Shown here piece after piece: positions 7,887 to 15,383 of a stretch of DNA of 17,106 nucleotides. Both the position numbers and the translations under genes were made by a program. Source of the stretch: Thermoleophilia bacterium (GTDB lineage Bacteria > Actinomycetota > Thermoleophilia > Gaiellales > JAICJC01); NCBI GenBank assembly GCA_025928435.1, contig JAICJM010000073.1, positions 1 through 17,106 on the forward strand. The letters are read 5' to 3'. The notes under the pieces were generated by a model that was not told where the DNA came from, did no database searches, and saw only the letters and a list, made by a program, of their open reading frames with translations. Every line of letters begins with the position of its first letter. The stretch's first letter is position 1.

Positions 7887-7934
7887 GCGCCCCTGCAGGA
7901 CGGTCGTTCGCCACCGTCGTCCAGGGGCGCGTCG
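7887..7934 (+). terminator. Strong hairpin, probable terminator of the candidate RNA
   Basis: GCGCCCCT (7887-7894) pairs perfectly with AGGGGCGC (7923-7930). An inner stem GACGGT/ACCGTC closes an 8-nt loop. The hairpin is followed within a few bases by GTTTAAG, a short T tract. It ends a promoter-to-hairpin unit of about 220 nt and precedes the coiled-coil gene by about 190 bp. Confidence 0.55.
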
Positions 7935-7940
7935 CGTTTA

Positions 7941-8124
7941 AGGCCGCGGGCTGGTTTCGCGCCCGACGCCCTTGACCTTCTCTGCCCGCATGCACACTCA
8001 AGCCAGGGCCGACGCCCGCCGATACAGCTTGGGGACATTCCGGCGGCCCGCCGAGCGCCCTGCCGAAGGCCGGTTTCCCGGCCGACGGCCCCGATGAATC
8101 CCTTCGCGAAAAGGTATGTGCCAG
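7941..8124. other. Non-coding gap upstream of the coiled-coil gene
   Basis: No convincing gene is seen. TTGACC at 7972-7977 resembles a -35 element but no good -10 follows at the usual distance. The last bases hold AAAAGG at 8109-8114, which is 10 nt before ATG 8125 and only 1 nt before ATG 8116; this decides the start of the next gene in favour of 8125. Confidence 0.4.
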
Positions 8125-10551
8125 ATGAGCGACGGCCAGACGCCCGGAAATGCAGACACCCCCAGCGGCCTGCGGCGCGCGATGGAGGATCGGCTCACGT
8201 CGCTCCGCCAGGCCGAGGAGCGGCTTCAGCGCGAGCAGGCGGCCCTGCAGGAGCAGGCGAAGGTCGTCTTCGCCGAGCGCGAGGCCCGGCTCGCCCGGCG
8301 CGAGCGCGAGCTGTCCAAGCGCGAGGCAGCCGTCGCCGTCAGCGAGGGCATCGCCGCCTCGCACGCGACGGCCGGCAGCGACGCCGAGCGCGCGCACATC
8401 GACGAGCTCGAGGCCGAGCTGACCCGCCGCGCGGCCGAGCTCGACGCCCGCGAGGGAGCGCTCGCCGAGCGCGAGGCCGCACCGGCCGAGCAGAGCCCCC
8501 CGGCCGAGGTCGACCTGGACGCCGCCGTGGCGGCGAAGGTGGGCGAGATCCAGGAGGAGCTGGGCGCCGCGCAGGCGCGCCTCGAGGCGGCGCAGGCCGC
8601 CCGCGAGGGGCTCGAGCGGGAGCGCGACGGGCTCGTCGAGCAGCTGCGCGAGCGCGGCGCGATCGGTTCCGCCGAGCTGGCGGAGCTCGAGGCGCGCCTG
8701 AACGCCCGCGAGGCCGACCTGGCCGACCGCGAGCACCGCGCGAAGAAGGTCGAGAAGGTGCTGACCCAGAAGGAGCTCTCCGTCGACGCCGTGCGCGCCG
8801 ACATGATGCAGCGCTCGGAGGAGCTGGAAGCCCGCGAGAAGCGCGTCGACGAGGCGCTCGCGGTCATCGCCGAGCGCGAGACCCAGGCGTCCGCCACCGC
8901 CAGCGAGGCCGCAGCCGGCCTCGAGGGGATCGCCGCCCGGGAGGCCGAGCTGGCCCGGGCGCTGGACGAGCTCGCGACCGAGCAGGCCGCCCTGCGCGAG
9001 GCGTCGGCGGCCGTCGAGGAGCGCTCCGGCAAGCTGGAGGAGACGCAGGAGCGGGTCACGGCCGTCCACGCCGACGCCGAGCGCCGCTCCGCCGAGGTCG
9101 AGGAGCGTTTCGCGGCGCTGGCCGAGCGCGAGCAGGCCCTGTCCGAGGTCGACGCCAAGCTGGTCGAGGTCGAGCAGGCCTCCGCGGCGGTCGCGGCCGC
9201 CCAGGAGGACGTCGCGGCCCGCGAGGCCGAGCTGGCCCGGGCGCGCGACGAGCTGGGTGCCGAGCAGGCCGCCGCCCGCGAGACATCCGCCGGGTTCGAC
9301 GCGCGTGCGGCAGCGATCGACGAGGCTCAGGAGCGCGTGGCCGCCGTGGAGGCGGAGGCCGAGCGCCGGACGGCCGAGCTCGACGAGCGCCTCGCCGTGG
9401 TCGCCGAGCGCGAGCAGGCCCTGTCCGAGATCGACGCCAAGCTGGTCGAGGTCGAGCAGGCTTCCGCCGCCGTGACGGCCGCCCAGGAGGACGTCGCCGC
9501 CCGCGAGGCCGCGCTCGGGGAGCGTGCCGGCGATCTCGAGGCGCGCGAGGCCGAGCTCGCCGATCTCGAGGAGCAGCGCAGCCTGGCCGAGGAGGCCACG
9601 CAGGTCGCCGCCGCCGAGCGCGAGCGGCTGAAGACGGAGCGCACGCACATCGACGAGCGCCGGGCCGAGCTGGCCGACGTGGAACAGCGCATGGAGGGCA
9701 TGGAGGCCCGCATGGAGGAGCTCGAGCTGCGCCGCCAGCGGGTCGAGGACGACGAACGCGAGGTGTCCGCCGCCCGGATCGCCGCCGAGAAGCTGCAGGC
9801 GGAGGCCGAGCGACTCCAGGCCCGGGCCGACGAGGCGATCGCCGAGGCCGAGTCCCGGGCCGCCATCGAGGTCGAGCGCATCGCCGCCGACCTGCGCGAG
9901 CGCGAGTCGCGCCTCACCGCCGCCGAGAGCGACGTGGAGCGGCGCGAGAGCCGTCTCGACCGGCGCCAGGACTCCCTGGATGCCCGCGAGCGGGAGCTCG
10001 ACACCCGCCACGACGGCATGGAGCTGCGCGAGGCCCAGCTGCACGAGCGCGAGGCCGACGTGGCCCGGCTCACCGTGCGGGCCGACCGGATCGAGGCCGA
10101 GCTCGAGTCGCAGCGCGCCGCGCTGGCCGACTCCGAGGTCGCCGTCGACCGCGAGCGCGCCGCGCTGCAGCGGCGGATGGCCGACATCGAGCGCCGTGAG
10201 ACCGCGGCCCGCGAGGATCTCGAGGCCGCCGTGCAGGCCGCCGCCGAGAACGGCAACGGGCGCGGTCGCGACGCCGGCAAGCTCGAGGAGGCGCTGGCCG
10301 CCCTGCGCAGCCGGGAGACCCAGCTGCAGGCCCAGGAGCGGCGCCTGAGCGAGCGCGAGGCGACCATCGGGCGGCGCGAGGCGGATCTCGAGCTCTACGC
10401 GCGCAAGCTGCAGAAGGGCGCCGTGACGTCGATCTCGGTGACGCCCGAGGAGGACGGGGAGCCCCCGGTCGGCGCGGCCGTCTCGGAGGCGAGCGACGAC
10501 GCCGGCGACTCGAGCGGGGCCGCCCGCAGGCTCAACTTCTGGTCGCGGTAG
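8125..10551 (+). CDS. Large coiled-coil protein with an internal 94-residue tandem duplication
   Basis: An 808-aa protein that is almost wholly alpha-helical coiled coil. It is dominated by Glu/Arg/Ala/Leu heptads such as RERELDTRHDGMELREAQL, with no Walker A/B, no membrane segment and no signal peptide. It is therefore not an SMC or Rad50 ATPase, though searches often label such proteins that way. Residues 270-457 (8932-9495) are two tandem copies of a 94-residue unit of period 282 bp, each containing EREQALSE(V/I)DAKLVEVEQAS. A third copy begins at 9496 and diverges. The C-terminus is a short disordered acidic tail ending in RRLNFWSR. ATG 8125 is preferred over 8116 by ribosome binding site spacing. 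Its role is unknown; a scaffold or polar/cytoskeletal protein is possible. It lies 43 bp before a diguanylate cyclase gene, so the two may be co-transcribed. Confidence 0.85.
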   Translation: MSDGQTPGNADTPSGLRRAMEDRLTSLRQAEERLQREQAALQEQAKVVFAEREARLARRERELSKREAAVAVSEGIAASHATAGSDAERAHIDELEAELTRRAAELDAREGALAEREAAPAEQSPPAEVDLDAAVAAKVGEIQEELGAAQARLEAAQAAREGLERERDGLVEQLRERGAIGSAELAELEARLNAREADLADREHRAKKVEKVLTQKELSVDAVRADMMQRSEELEAREKRVDEALAVIAERETQASATASEAAAGLEGIAAREAELARALDELATEQAALREASAAVEERSGKLEETQERVTAVHADAERRSAEVEERFAALAEREQALSEVDAKLVEVEQASAAVAAAQEDVAAREAELARARDELGAEQAAARETSAGFDARAAAIDEAQERVAAVEAEAERRTAELDERLAVVAEREQALSEIDAKLVEVEQASAAVTAAQEDVAAREAALGERAGDLEAREAELADLEEQRSLAEEATQVAAAERERLKTERTHIDERRAELADVEQRMEGMEARMEELELRRQRVEDDEREVSAARIAAEKLQAEAERLQARADEAIAEAESRAAIEVERIAADLRERESRLTAAESDVERRESRLDRRQDSLDARERELDTRHDGMELREAQLHEREADVARLTVRADRIEAELESQRAALADSEVAVDRERAALQRRMADIERRETAAREDLEAAVQAAAENGNGRGRDAGKLEEALAALRSRETQLQAQERRLSEREATIGRREADLELYARKLQKGAVTSISVTPEEDGEPPVGAAVSEASDDAGDSSGAARRLNFWSR
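8932..9495 (+). repeat. Two 282-bp tandem repeat units inside the coiled-coil gene
   Basis: Unit 1 is 8932-9213 and unit 2 is 9214-9495. Both start with GCC/GCG-GCC-CGG/CGC-GAGGCCGAGCTGGCCCGGGCG and both contain the near-identical stretch at 9121-9232 and 9403-9514. The high DNA identity in the second half of each unit suggests recent duplication or gene conversion rather than only protein-level heptad convergence. Confidence 0.8.
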
Positions 10552-10594
10552 CCCGCTTCGGAACGCCGTCCGCCGCCGTCACTAGGTTCCCGCC

Positions 10595-11407
10595 ATGCGG
10601 GGACGTGCGGGCGGCGCCCGACAGCTCTTCGGCGTGTGCGCGGCCGTGCTCGGCGTCGCCGCGTGGTTCGCGCCCCCTCCGGTCCGCCCCACCCTGCTCA
10701 CCCTGGCCGCGGCCGCCGCGTCGGCGGGCGGGCGCATCGGCGGTCTCGCCGCGGCGGCCGTGACGGCGGCGGCGCCGGTCGGCCTCCCCGTGCGGGCCGC
10801 GGCGGCGGCGGTCGCGCTGGTCGCGGGCGAGCTCGAGCACCGCCATCGCCGCGACCGGCGGACGCTGCGGGCCCGCACCTTCACCGACCGCCTGACGGGC
10901 CTGCGCAACTACGACTACTTCTCCGAGGTGCTGCGCAGCGAGCTCGCCCGGGTGCGCCGCTACGGCGGCTGCATGACGCTCGTTCTGCTCGACGTCGACC
11001 GGTTCAAGGCCTACAACGAGAGCCACGGCCACGGCGCGGGCAACCGCCTCCTGGCGTCCATCGGGCACGCCGTGGCCCGCGAGAAGCGCGACGCCGACAT
11101 CGCCGCCCGCTTCGGCGGCGAGGAGTTCGCCCTGCTCGTGCCGGGCCGGGCGACCGAGGCGGTCGTCGTGGCCGAGCGGGTGCGCGGCGCGATCGCCGAC
11201 ATCTCGACCGGCTCCCTGCGCCGCGATCACGTCCCGGACATGGTCACCGCCTCGGCGGGCATCGCCACCTTCCCGGTCGACGCCCGCGACGCAGACGAGC
11301 TCTTCGAGCAGGCCGACCGCGCGCTCTACGAGGCCAAGCGACGCGGCCGCGACCGCGTCGTCTGCGCCGAGCACCTGCGCGAGGACGAGGGCCGGCTCGC
11401 CGGCTAA
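10595..11407 (+). CDS. Membrane diguanylate cyclase (GGDEF domain, intact I-site)
   Basis: A 270-aa protein. The N-terminus (about 8-80) has two or three hydrophobic Ala/Val-rich helices. A GGDEF domain occupies about 94-262. Catalytic features are intact: [12 protein letters not shown] (98-109), metal-binding LLDVDRFK (131-138) and the GGEEF active site (174-178). The allosteric inhibition site RxxD is present as RDAD (165-168), exactly five residues before GGEEF, so product feedback inhibition is expected. It makes c-di-GMP from two GTP at the inner face of the membrane. ATG 10595 has no good Shine-Dalgarno; the gap to the coiled-coil gene is 43 bp, consistent with co-transcription. The stop overlaps the convergent gene by 4 bp (CTAA). 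It may oppose the HD-GYP enzyme encoded about 3 kb upstream. Confidence 0.92.
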   Translation: MRGRAGGARQLFGVCAAVLGVAAWFAPPPVRPTLLTLAAAAASAGGRIGGLAAAAVTAAAPVGLPVRAAAAAVALVAGELEHRHRRDRRTLRARTFTDRLTGLRNYDYFSEVLRSELARVRRYGGCMTLVLLDVDRFKAYNESHGHGAGNRLLASIGHAVAREKRDADIAARFGGEEFALLVPGRATEAVVVAERVRGAIADISTGSLRRDHVPDMVTASAGIATFPVDARDADELFEQADRALYEAKRRGRDRVVCAEHLREDEGRLAG

Positions 11408-12024
11408 CCGAGGTCGGCGCGCTCGCTGTCGAAGCGAGCGCTGTGCAGCTCGTGGTGGAAGCTCTCGACGGTGAGGTCGCGGCCGTCGCCGTACGGGCGG
11501 TCGACGTAGCGCACGACCTTGTCGTGGTAGAACGGCACGTCGAGGTGCGCGCCCGTGACGAGGTTCAGCGACACGTCGCCGCAGCCGGGGCAGCTCATCG
11601 CCACGCCCAGCACGCCGTCGCGGCCGCTCTCGGCCGGCGCCACCATGGCCAGGCTCGAGGGCCACACCGGCCGCATCCGCGCCTCGGCCGAGCAGTACAG
11701 CCGCCACGGCCAGTTGCCGCGCTGCACGTGCGCGCGGGCCAGTTCGGCCAGCTCGTCCCCGACGGGCTCGGTGCGGCCGGTGAGCAGGTTCCGGAACTCG
11801 ACCTCGACCGGGTTCAGCGGGCCGTAGTCGAGGTCGTCGTGCGACACGAGCCCGAGATGGCGGTCGCCGCAGGGGCAGTCGTAGGCGATCCGGAAGACGG
11901 CCGGGTGGGCGGCGCCGGGCAGGCGCTCGAGCAGCCGGAAGGACGACAGCGGCACGCGGACGGTCTCCCCGTCAGGGCGCCGGGGACAGTGAAAGCGGTA
12001 GCTCGCTCGCAACACGTCGTACAT
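11404..12024 (-). CDS. Hypothetical protein with two cysteine knuckles
   Basis: I do not recognise this 206-aa protein. It is soluble, with no signal peptide. Cysteines lie at 13, 50, 52, 111, 145 and 148. [20 protein letters not shown] and [20 protein letters not shown] look like two related halves, each a Cys knuckle followed by a similar 'GL/NLV-H-D' stretch, which suggests an internal duplication and a shared metal site. [11 protein letters not shown] and a His-rich C-terminus ([11 protein letters not shown]) follow. The ATG at 12024 is immediately preceded by GGGGGAACC. It is divergent from apt with 54 bp between starts, and its end overlaps the diguanylate cyclase stop by 4 bp. Confidence 0.7.
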   Translation of the reverse strand: MYDVLRASYRFHCPRRPDGETVRVPLSSFRLLERLPGAAHPAVFRIAYDCPCGDRHLGLVSHDDLDYGPLNPVEVEFRNLLTGRTEPVGDELAELARAHVQRGNWPWRLYCSAEARMRPVWPSSLAMVAPAESGRDGVLGVAMSCPGCGDVSLNLVTGAHLDVPFYHDKVVRYVDRPYGDGRDLTVESFHHELHSARFDSERADLG

Positions 12025-12078
12025 GGTTCCCCCGGTTATCGACCGCTCCGGCCCTGCGTGTTAGCATCGCCGCGCGCC
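12025..12078. promoter_or_regulatory. Compact divergent promoter region between the Cys-knuckle protein gene and apt
   Basis: Only 54 bp separate the two starts. On the minus strand GATAAC lies about 10 bp before ATG 12024; on the plus strand TTAGCAT lies about 11 bp before GTG 12079. Neither gene has room for a long leader, so short-leader or leaderless transcripts are likely. The -35 elements are not convincing. Confidence 0.35.
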
Positions 12079-12609
12079 GTGCCTCCCATCGATCTGCGTA
12101 CTCGTATCCGCGACGTCCCCGACTTTCCCAAGCCGGGGATCGTGTTCAAGGACATCATGCCGCTGCTGGCGGACGCCAACGCGCTCCATCAGGCCGTGGA
12201 CGACCTGGCCGAGTGGGCCGAGCCGCGGGACGTCGACATCGTCCTGGGCGCCGAGGCGCGCGGGTTCATCCTCGGCGCCGCCCTCGCGTACCGCCTGGGC
12301 TGCGGGTTCGCCGCCGCGCGCAAGCCGGGCAAGCTGCCGTTCCTCACGGTGGGCGCCAAGTACGCGCTCGAGTACGGGTTCGACGCCCTCGAGATGCACG
12401 TGGACGCGCTGGCGAAGGGCTCACGCGTGCTCATCCACGACGACCTGCTCGCGACGGGCGGCACCGCACGGGCCAAGATCGACCTCGTCGAGCAGCTGGG
12501 CGCCGAGGTCGTCGGGCTCGCGTTCGTCGTCGAGCTGAGCTTCCTCAGCGGTCGCGACAAGCTGTACGGCTACGACGTCCACTCGCTCGTGCAGTACGAG
12601 ACCGAGTAG
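12079..12609 (+). CDS. apt: Adenine phosphoribosyltransferase
   Basis: Purine salvage enzyme joining adenine and PRPP to give AMP and pyrophosphate in the cytoplasm. It is 176 aa, standard for Apt. Motifs are all in order: [21 protein letters not shown] (10-30), [18 protein letters not shown] (57-74), RKPGKLP (81-87), [14 protein letters not shown] (98-111) and the PRPP loop [14 protein letters not shown] (117-130). The loop has His where Val is usual before DDLLATGGT, which is unlikely to matter. GTG 12079 is taken as the start because it sits just before the conserved N-terminus; GTG 12058, seven codons earlier, is an alternative. No Shine-Dalgarno is seen, consistent with a short leader. 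Unlike the common actinobacterial secDF-apt-relA arrangement, apt here stands without those neighbours. Confidence 0.95.
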   Translation: MPPIDLRTRIRDVPDFPKPGIVFKDIMPLLADANALHQAVDDLAEWAEPRDVDIVLGAEARGFILGAALAYRLGCGFAAARKPGKLPFLTVGAKYALEYGFDALEMHVDALAKGSRVLIHDDLLATGGTARAKIDLVEQLGAEVVGLAFVVELSFLSGRDKLYGYDVHSLVQYETE

Positions 12610-12614
12610 CGCCC

Positions 12615-13496
12615 TCAGGCGTCGAGCACCTTCAGGTCGAGCCCGGCCAGCCGCTCGGGGTCGCCGATCGCGTCGATCTCGACGATCTTGCCGCCGACCA
12701 CGGTGAAGCCCATGACGGCGAACGGCTTGCCTTCCGGGGCGACGACGACGCCGGCCGCGCCGTTCACGAGCGCGGGCCGGACGTACGGGCTGAGGCTCCG
12801 GAACAGGAACGCCTCCGAGGCCACCTCGCGGGCGCCGCGCAGGATGCGGGTGATGTCCGGCCGGCTCTCGCCGCCGTCGGCGACCAGCACCACATCGGGG
12901 TCGAGCACCGACACGAGCGCCTCGAAATCGCCGTCGCGTGAGGCGGCGAAGAACGCGTCGACCACCTCGCGCTGACGGTCGAGATCGGGGTCGGGGACGG
13001 GCCGGCCCTGCACCCGGCGGCGGGCCCGGCTCGCCAGCTGGCGCGCGGCCGCGGGCGAGCGGCCGACCATCTCTCCGATCTCGTCGAACGGCACCGCGAA
13101 CATGTCGTGGAGGACGAACGCGAGCCGCTCGGCCGGGTCGAGCTGCTCGAGCACGACCAGCAGCGCGAGGCCGACGGAGTCGGCGATCAGCGCCTCGTGC
13201 TCGGGGTCGGCGCCGCTCTCCGGGTCGACGACCGGATCGGGGACGCGCGGCGTCATCGGCGCCTCCGGCCGCGACCGCCGGGCGCGGAGCGTGTTCAGGC
13301 TGATCCGGGCAACGACGGTCGTGAGCCACCCGCCCAGGTTCTCGATCTCATCGGCGTCCGAGCGGCTGAGCCGCAGCCACGCCTCCTGCACGGCGTCCTC
13401 CGCCTCGCTCAGCGACCCCAGCATCCGGTAGGCCACGGCCCGCAGATGCGGCCGCTCGGCCTCGAACCGCTCTGCCAGCCACTCCTGCTCACCCAT
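12615..13496 (-). CDS. ECF sigma factor of the ECF41/SigJ type with C-terminal SnoaL-like domain
   Basis: A 293-aa extracytoplasmic-function sigma factor. Region 2 is about 10-75 (AVAYRMLGSLSEAEDAVQEAWLRL; GGWLTTVVARISLNTLRARR). Region 4 is about 105-165 (LEQLDPAERLAFVLHDMFAVPFDEIGEMVGRSPAAARQLASRARRRV). A fused SnoaL-like/NTF2 domain of about 115 residues (175-290) includes DGGE (207-210), close to the ECF41 DGGGK motif, and NGAAG (245-249). In ECF41 factors this extension replaces a separate anti-sigma factor and regulates activity. ATG 13496 follows GGAAGGA with 8 bp spacing. It is divergent from an NAD(P)-binding oxidoreductase, a typical ECF41 partner type, and its upstream region contains an ECF41-like -35 box, TGTCACA, suggesting autoregulation. 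It is convergent with apt, 5 bp apart. Confidence 0.92.
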   Translation of the reverse strand: MGEQEWLAERFEAERPHLRAVAYRMLGSLSEAEDAVQEAWLRLSRSDADEIENLGGWLTTVVARISLNTLRARRSRPEAPMTPRVPDPVVDPESGADPEHEALIADSVGLALLVVLEQLDPAERLAFVLHDMFAVPFDEIGEMVGRSPAAARQLASRARRRVQGRPVPDPDLDRQREVVDAFFAASRDGDFEALVSVLDPDVVLVADGGESRPDITRILRGAREVASEAFLFRSLSPYVRPALVNGAAGVVVAPEGKPFAVMGFTVVGGKIVEIDAIGDPERLAGLDLKVLDA

Positions 13497-13516
13497 CGGT
13501 CACATCCTTCCCTCTC

Positions 13517-13564
13517 GGCGTGTCATACCCATTGACACCGCAAACCGGGCCGGTGTGACACGCC
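13517..13564. promoter_or_regulatory. Palindromic divergent promoter region with ECF41-like -35 box
   Basis: GGCGTGTCA (13517-13525) and TGACACGCC (13556-13564) are a perfect 9-bp inverted repeat. An inner ACACCG/CGGTGT pair lies between them. On the minus strand TGTCACA (complement of 13554-13560) is followed 16 bp later by TGTC (complement of 13534-13537), close to the reported ECF41 promoter pattern TGTCACA with CGTC. On the plus strand TGTCATA (13521-13527) is a one-base variant facing the oxidoreductase gene, but no CGTC follows at the matching distance. Confidence 0.6.
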
Positions 13565-13587
13565 GGTTCCACGCGAAGGAGCACATC

Positions 13588-14379
13588 ATGCAGACACGTA
13601 TGCGGATCGCCGTCGTCGGCGCCACCGGGCGCGTCGGCCACCACGTCGTCGAGATCCTGGCCGAGCGGGGCCACGACGTCGTCCCGATCGCCCGATCGCT
13701 GGGGATCGACGTCATCACCCGGGAAGGCCTCGCGGAGGCCCTCGCCGGCGCCGACGCCATCGTCGACACGGCCACCTGGCCCACCCCCGACGAGGCCGAG
13801 GCGACGCGGTTCTTCACCACCGCCGCCCGCAACCTGCACGAGCTCGGCTCGACCGCGGGCGTCCGCCGCCTCGTCGTCGTCTCGATCATCGGCACCGACC
13901 AGTTCGAGGGCGGGTACGGGAAGGCGAAGCTCGCCCACGAGGAGGCGACCCTGGCCGGCCCGATCCCGAGCCGGGTGCTGCGCGCGGCCCAGTTCCACGA
14001 GTTCGTCGAAGAGCTCGTCGGATGGGCGACCCAGGGCGACGTGGCCACGCTGCCCGACATGCGCACCCAGCTCGTCGCCGCCCGGACGGTGGCCGAGGCG
14101 CTCGCCGACCTGGTCACCGCGCCGGACGTCGAGTTCACGCCCGAGGCCGCAGGCACCCTGCTCGAGGTCGCGGGCCCGCAGGAGGAGCGCCTCCCCGAGG
14201 CCGCGCGCCTGCTCGTTGCACGCCGCGGCGACGAGCTCCGGATCGAGGTCGGGAGCGACCCGAACGATCCCTACAGCACGGTGGCGACGTCCGGCGCCCT
14301 CCTCCCCGGGCCGGGCGCCCTCCTGGGCGGGCCGACGTACGCCGAGTGGCTCGAGGCCAACGTGGCCGTCGCTCACTGA
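13588..14379 (+). CDS. NAD(P)-binding atypical SDR / NmrA-like protein
   Basis: A 263-aa Rossmann-fold protein. The dinucleotide-binding motif AVVGATGRVGHHVVEIL (8-24) carries GxxGxxG at 11-17. The mid-protein LVVVSIIGTDQFEGGYGKAK has the YxxxK-like YGKAK typical of NmrA-type proteins. The fold fits members that act as NAD(P)H-dependent reductases or redox sensors; the substrate is unknown. ATG 13588 is favoured by AAGGAG at 13576-13581 with 6 bp spacing over the upstream GTG 13555. It is divergent from the ECF41 sigma gene, 91 bp apart, a pairing common for ECF41 regulons, which suggests it is a target. The dioxygenase gene follows after 18 bp and may be co-transcribed. Confidence 0.85.
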   Translation: MQTRMRIAVVGATGRVGHHVVEILAERGHDVVPIARSLGIDVITREGLAEALAGADAIVDTATWPTPDEAEATRFFTTAARNLHELGSTAGVRRLVVVSIIGTDQFEGGYGKAKLAHEEATLAGPIPSRVLRAAQFHEFVEELVGWATQGDVATLPDMRTQLVAARTVAEALADLVTAPDVEFTPEAAGTLLEVAGPQEERLPEAARLLVARRGDELRIEVGSDPNDPYSTVATSGALLPGPGALLGGPTYAEWLEANVAVAH

Positions 14380-14397
14380 CGTCCGGACGCTCCGGCG

Positions 14398-15261
14398 GTG
14401 GTCGGGCGTACTCACGAGGTGCGCCCGACCACCCTCGCCGGCCGAATCGACGCGCTCGACCGGCGCGGCTTCGTCATGATCCCGGACGCCCTCGACGCCG
14501 CCACCGCCGCGCGCGTCGAGGCGGCCGTCGACCGCATCCATGCCGACGAGTCGGCTGCCGGCCGGGGAGGCCCCGACGGCTCCGTGCACGCCCTCGAGGT
14601 GCTCGATCGCGATCCGGTCCTGGCCGAGCTCCTCGTCGCGCCCGCCCTGCTCCCGCTCATCTGCTCCGCGCTCGGCTGGAACATCCACCTCTACCACAGC
14701 CACGTCGACGTGCACCCGCCGCTCGGGGCGCCGCCCGAGCCGGTCTGGCGCTGGCACCAGGACGGCGGCCGCCAGAACCTCGAGCTGGAGAGCCGGCCGG
14801 TGCGGCCGCGGCTCTCGATCAAGGTCGGCTTCTTCCTGAGCGACGCTTCCCGCCCCGGCCGCGGCAACATGCTCGTCATCCCGGGCAGCCACCGCCGCAA
14901 CACCCTCCCCCGCCCCGACCGGCCGGAGCTCGGCTTCGCGCAGCCCGAGGGCGCCGTCGAGGTGCGGGCAGCGCCCGGCACGGCGTGCGTGTTCGACCGC
15001 CGGATCTGGCACGGCCGCAGCCCCAACCTGTCCGCGATCACGCGCAAGGTGGTCTTCCTCGGGTTCACCTACCGCTGGATCAGGCCCCGGCACGAGCATG
15101 CGCCGGACGCACATCCCGGGCTCGACCCGGTCCAGCGCCAACTGCTCGGCGCGTCGGCGAGCCAGCTCGGCTACTGGATCCCCGACGAGCGCGACGTGCC
15201 GCCGCGGCGCTGGATGCGCGACCACGGCCTGATCGACCCGGCCAATCCGGCCCACCATTAG
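14398..15261 (+). CDS. Phytanoyl-CoA dioxygenase (PhyH) family Fe(II)/2-oxoglutarate oxygenase
   Basis: A 287-aa PhyH-type non-heme iron oxygenase. The N-terminal FVMIPDALDAATAARVEAAV resembles the usual PhyH opening. The facial triad is visible: HxD in RWHQDGGR (His120, Asp122) and the distal His205 in IWHGRSPN. Arg216 in SAITRKVVFLGFTYRW is placed to bind 2-oxoglutarate. The stretch GRGNMLVIPGSHRRN is a PhyH signature. Members hydroxylate diverse small molecules or lipids, so the substrate is unknown. The start is uncertain: GTG 14398 has no clear ribosome binding site and GTG 14419 would also preserve the fold. The gap to the NmrA-like gene is only 18 bp, so co-expression is likely. A perfect 13-bp hairpin begins at the base after the stop codon. 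Confidence 0.88.
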   Translation: MVGRTHEVRPTTLAGRIDALDRRGFVMIPDALDAATAARVEAAVDRIHADESAAGRGGPDGSVHALEVLDRDPVLAELLVAPALLPLICSALGWNIHLYHSHVDVHPPLGAPPEPVWRWHQDGGRQNLELESRPVRPRLSIKVGFFLSDASRPGRGNMLVIPGSHRRNTLPRPDRPELGFAQPEGAVEVRAAPGTACVFDRRIWHGRSPNLSAITRKVVFLGFTYRWIRPRHEHAPDAHPGLDPVQRQLLGASASQLGYWIPDERDVPPRRWMRDHGLIDPANPAHH

Positions 15262-15290
15262 ACGTGGGGGAACCCATGGTTCCCCCACGT
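15262..15290. repeat. Perfect 13-bp hairpin, copy 1 of a paired element; possible terminator
   Basis: ACGTGGGGGAACC (15262-15274) and GGTTCCCCCACGT (15278-15290) flank a CAT loop. It starts at the base after the dioxygenase stop codon. No T-run follows, so a factor-independent terminator is doubtful, but it could stabilise the transcript 3' end. A related hairpin lies at 15384-15420. Confidence 0.75.
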
Positions 15291-15383
15291 GCCCCCTCCT
15301 TCGGAGGCGTGGCGGATCGCTGGCGGCGCTCCGGCGAGAGCGCGGTCTCGCCTCCGCGGCGGGAGGTCGCGCCTCCATCTCGG

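Larger units (their letters stand above)
7717..7940 (+). ncRNA. Candidate structured small RNA or long leader
   Basis: About 220 nt between a near-consensus promoter and a strong hairpin, with no substantial ORF on either strand that looks coding. Visible pairings are TTCGGGG (7719-7725) with CCCCGAA (7854-7860), enclosing about 128 nt; a small hairpin from CGGC (7790-7793) to GCCG (7808-7811); and the 7887-7930 hairpin at the end. Base composition is lower in GC than the flanking genes. I could not match it to 6S, tmRNA, SRP RNA, RNase P RNA or a riboswitch class from memory. It might instead be a riboswitch-type leader of the coiled-coil gene at 8125, with the hairpin as the expression platform. 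Boundaries are estimates. Confidence 0.45.

Noticed and set aside
7972..8000. Promoter for the coiled-coil gene starting with TTGACC
   Set aside because: No acceptable -10 sequence at 16-18 bp.
7840..10044. A 734-codon minus-strand open frame opposite the coiled-coil gene
   Set aside because: A Leu/Gly-rich mirror of the heptad-coded strand; no ribosome binding site and no recognisable domain. The plus frame has clear coiled-coil logic.
8125..10551. SMC or Rad50-type chromosome segregation ATPase
   Set aside because: No Walker A, Walker B or signature motif and no globular heads; resemblance is only coiled-coil composition.
13532..13560. Sigma-70 promoter for the oxidoreductase using TTGACA at 13532-13537
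   Set aside because: At 17 or 18 bp the would-be -10 reads GTGACA or TGACAC, not close to TATAAT; the TTGACA overlaps the minus-strand ECF-type -10 element.
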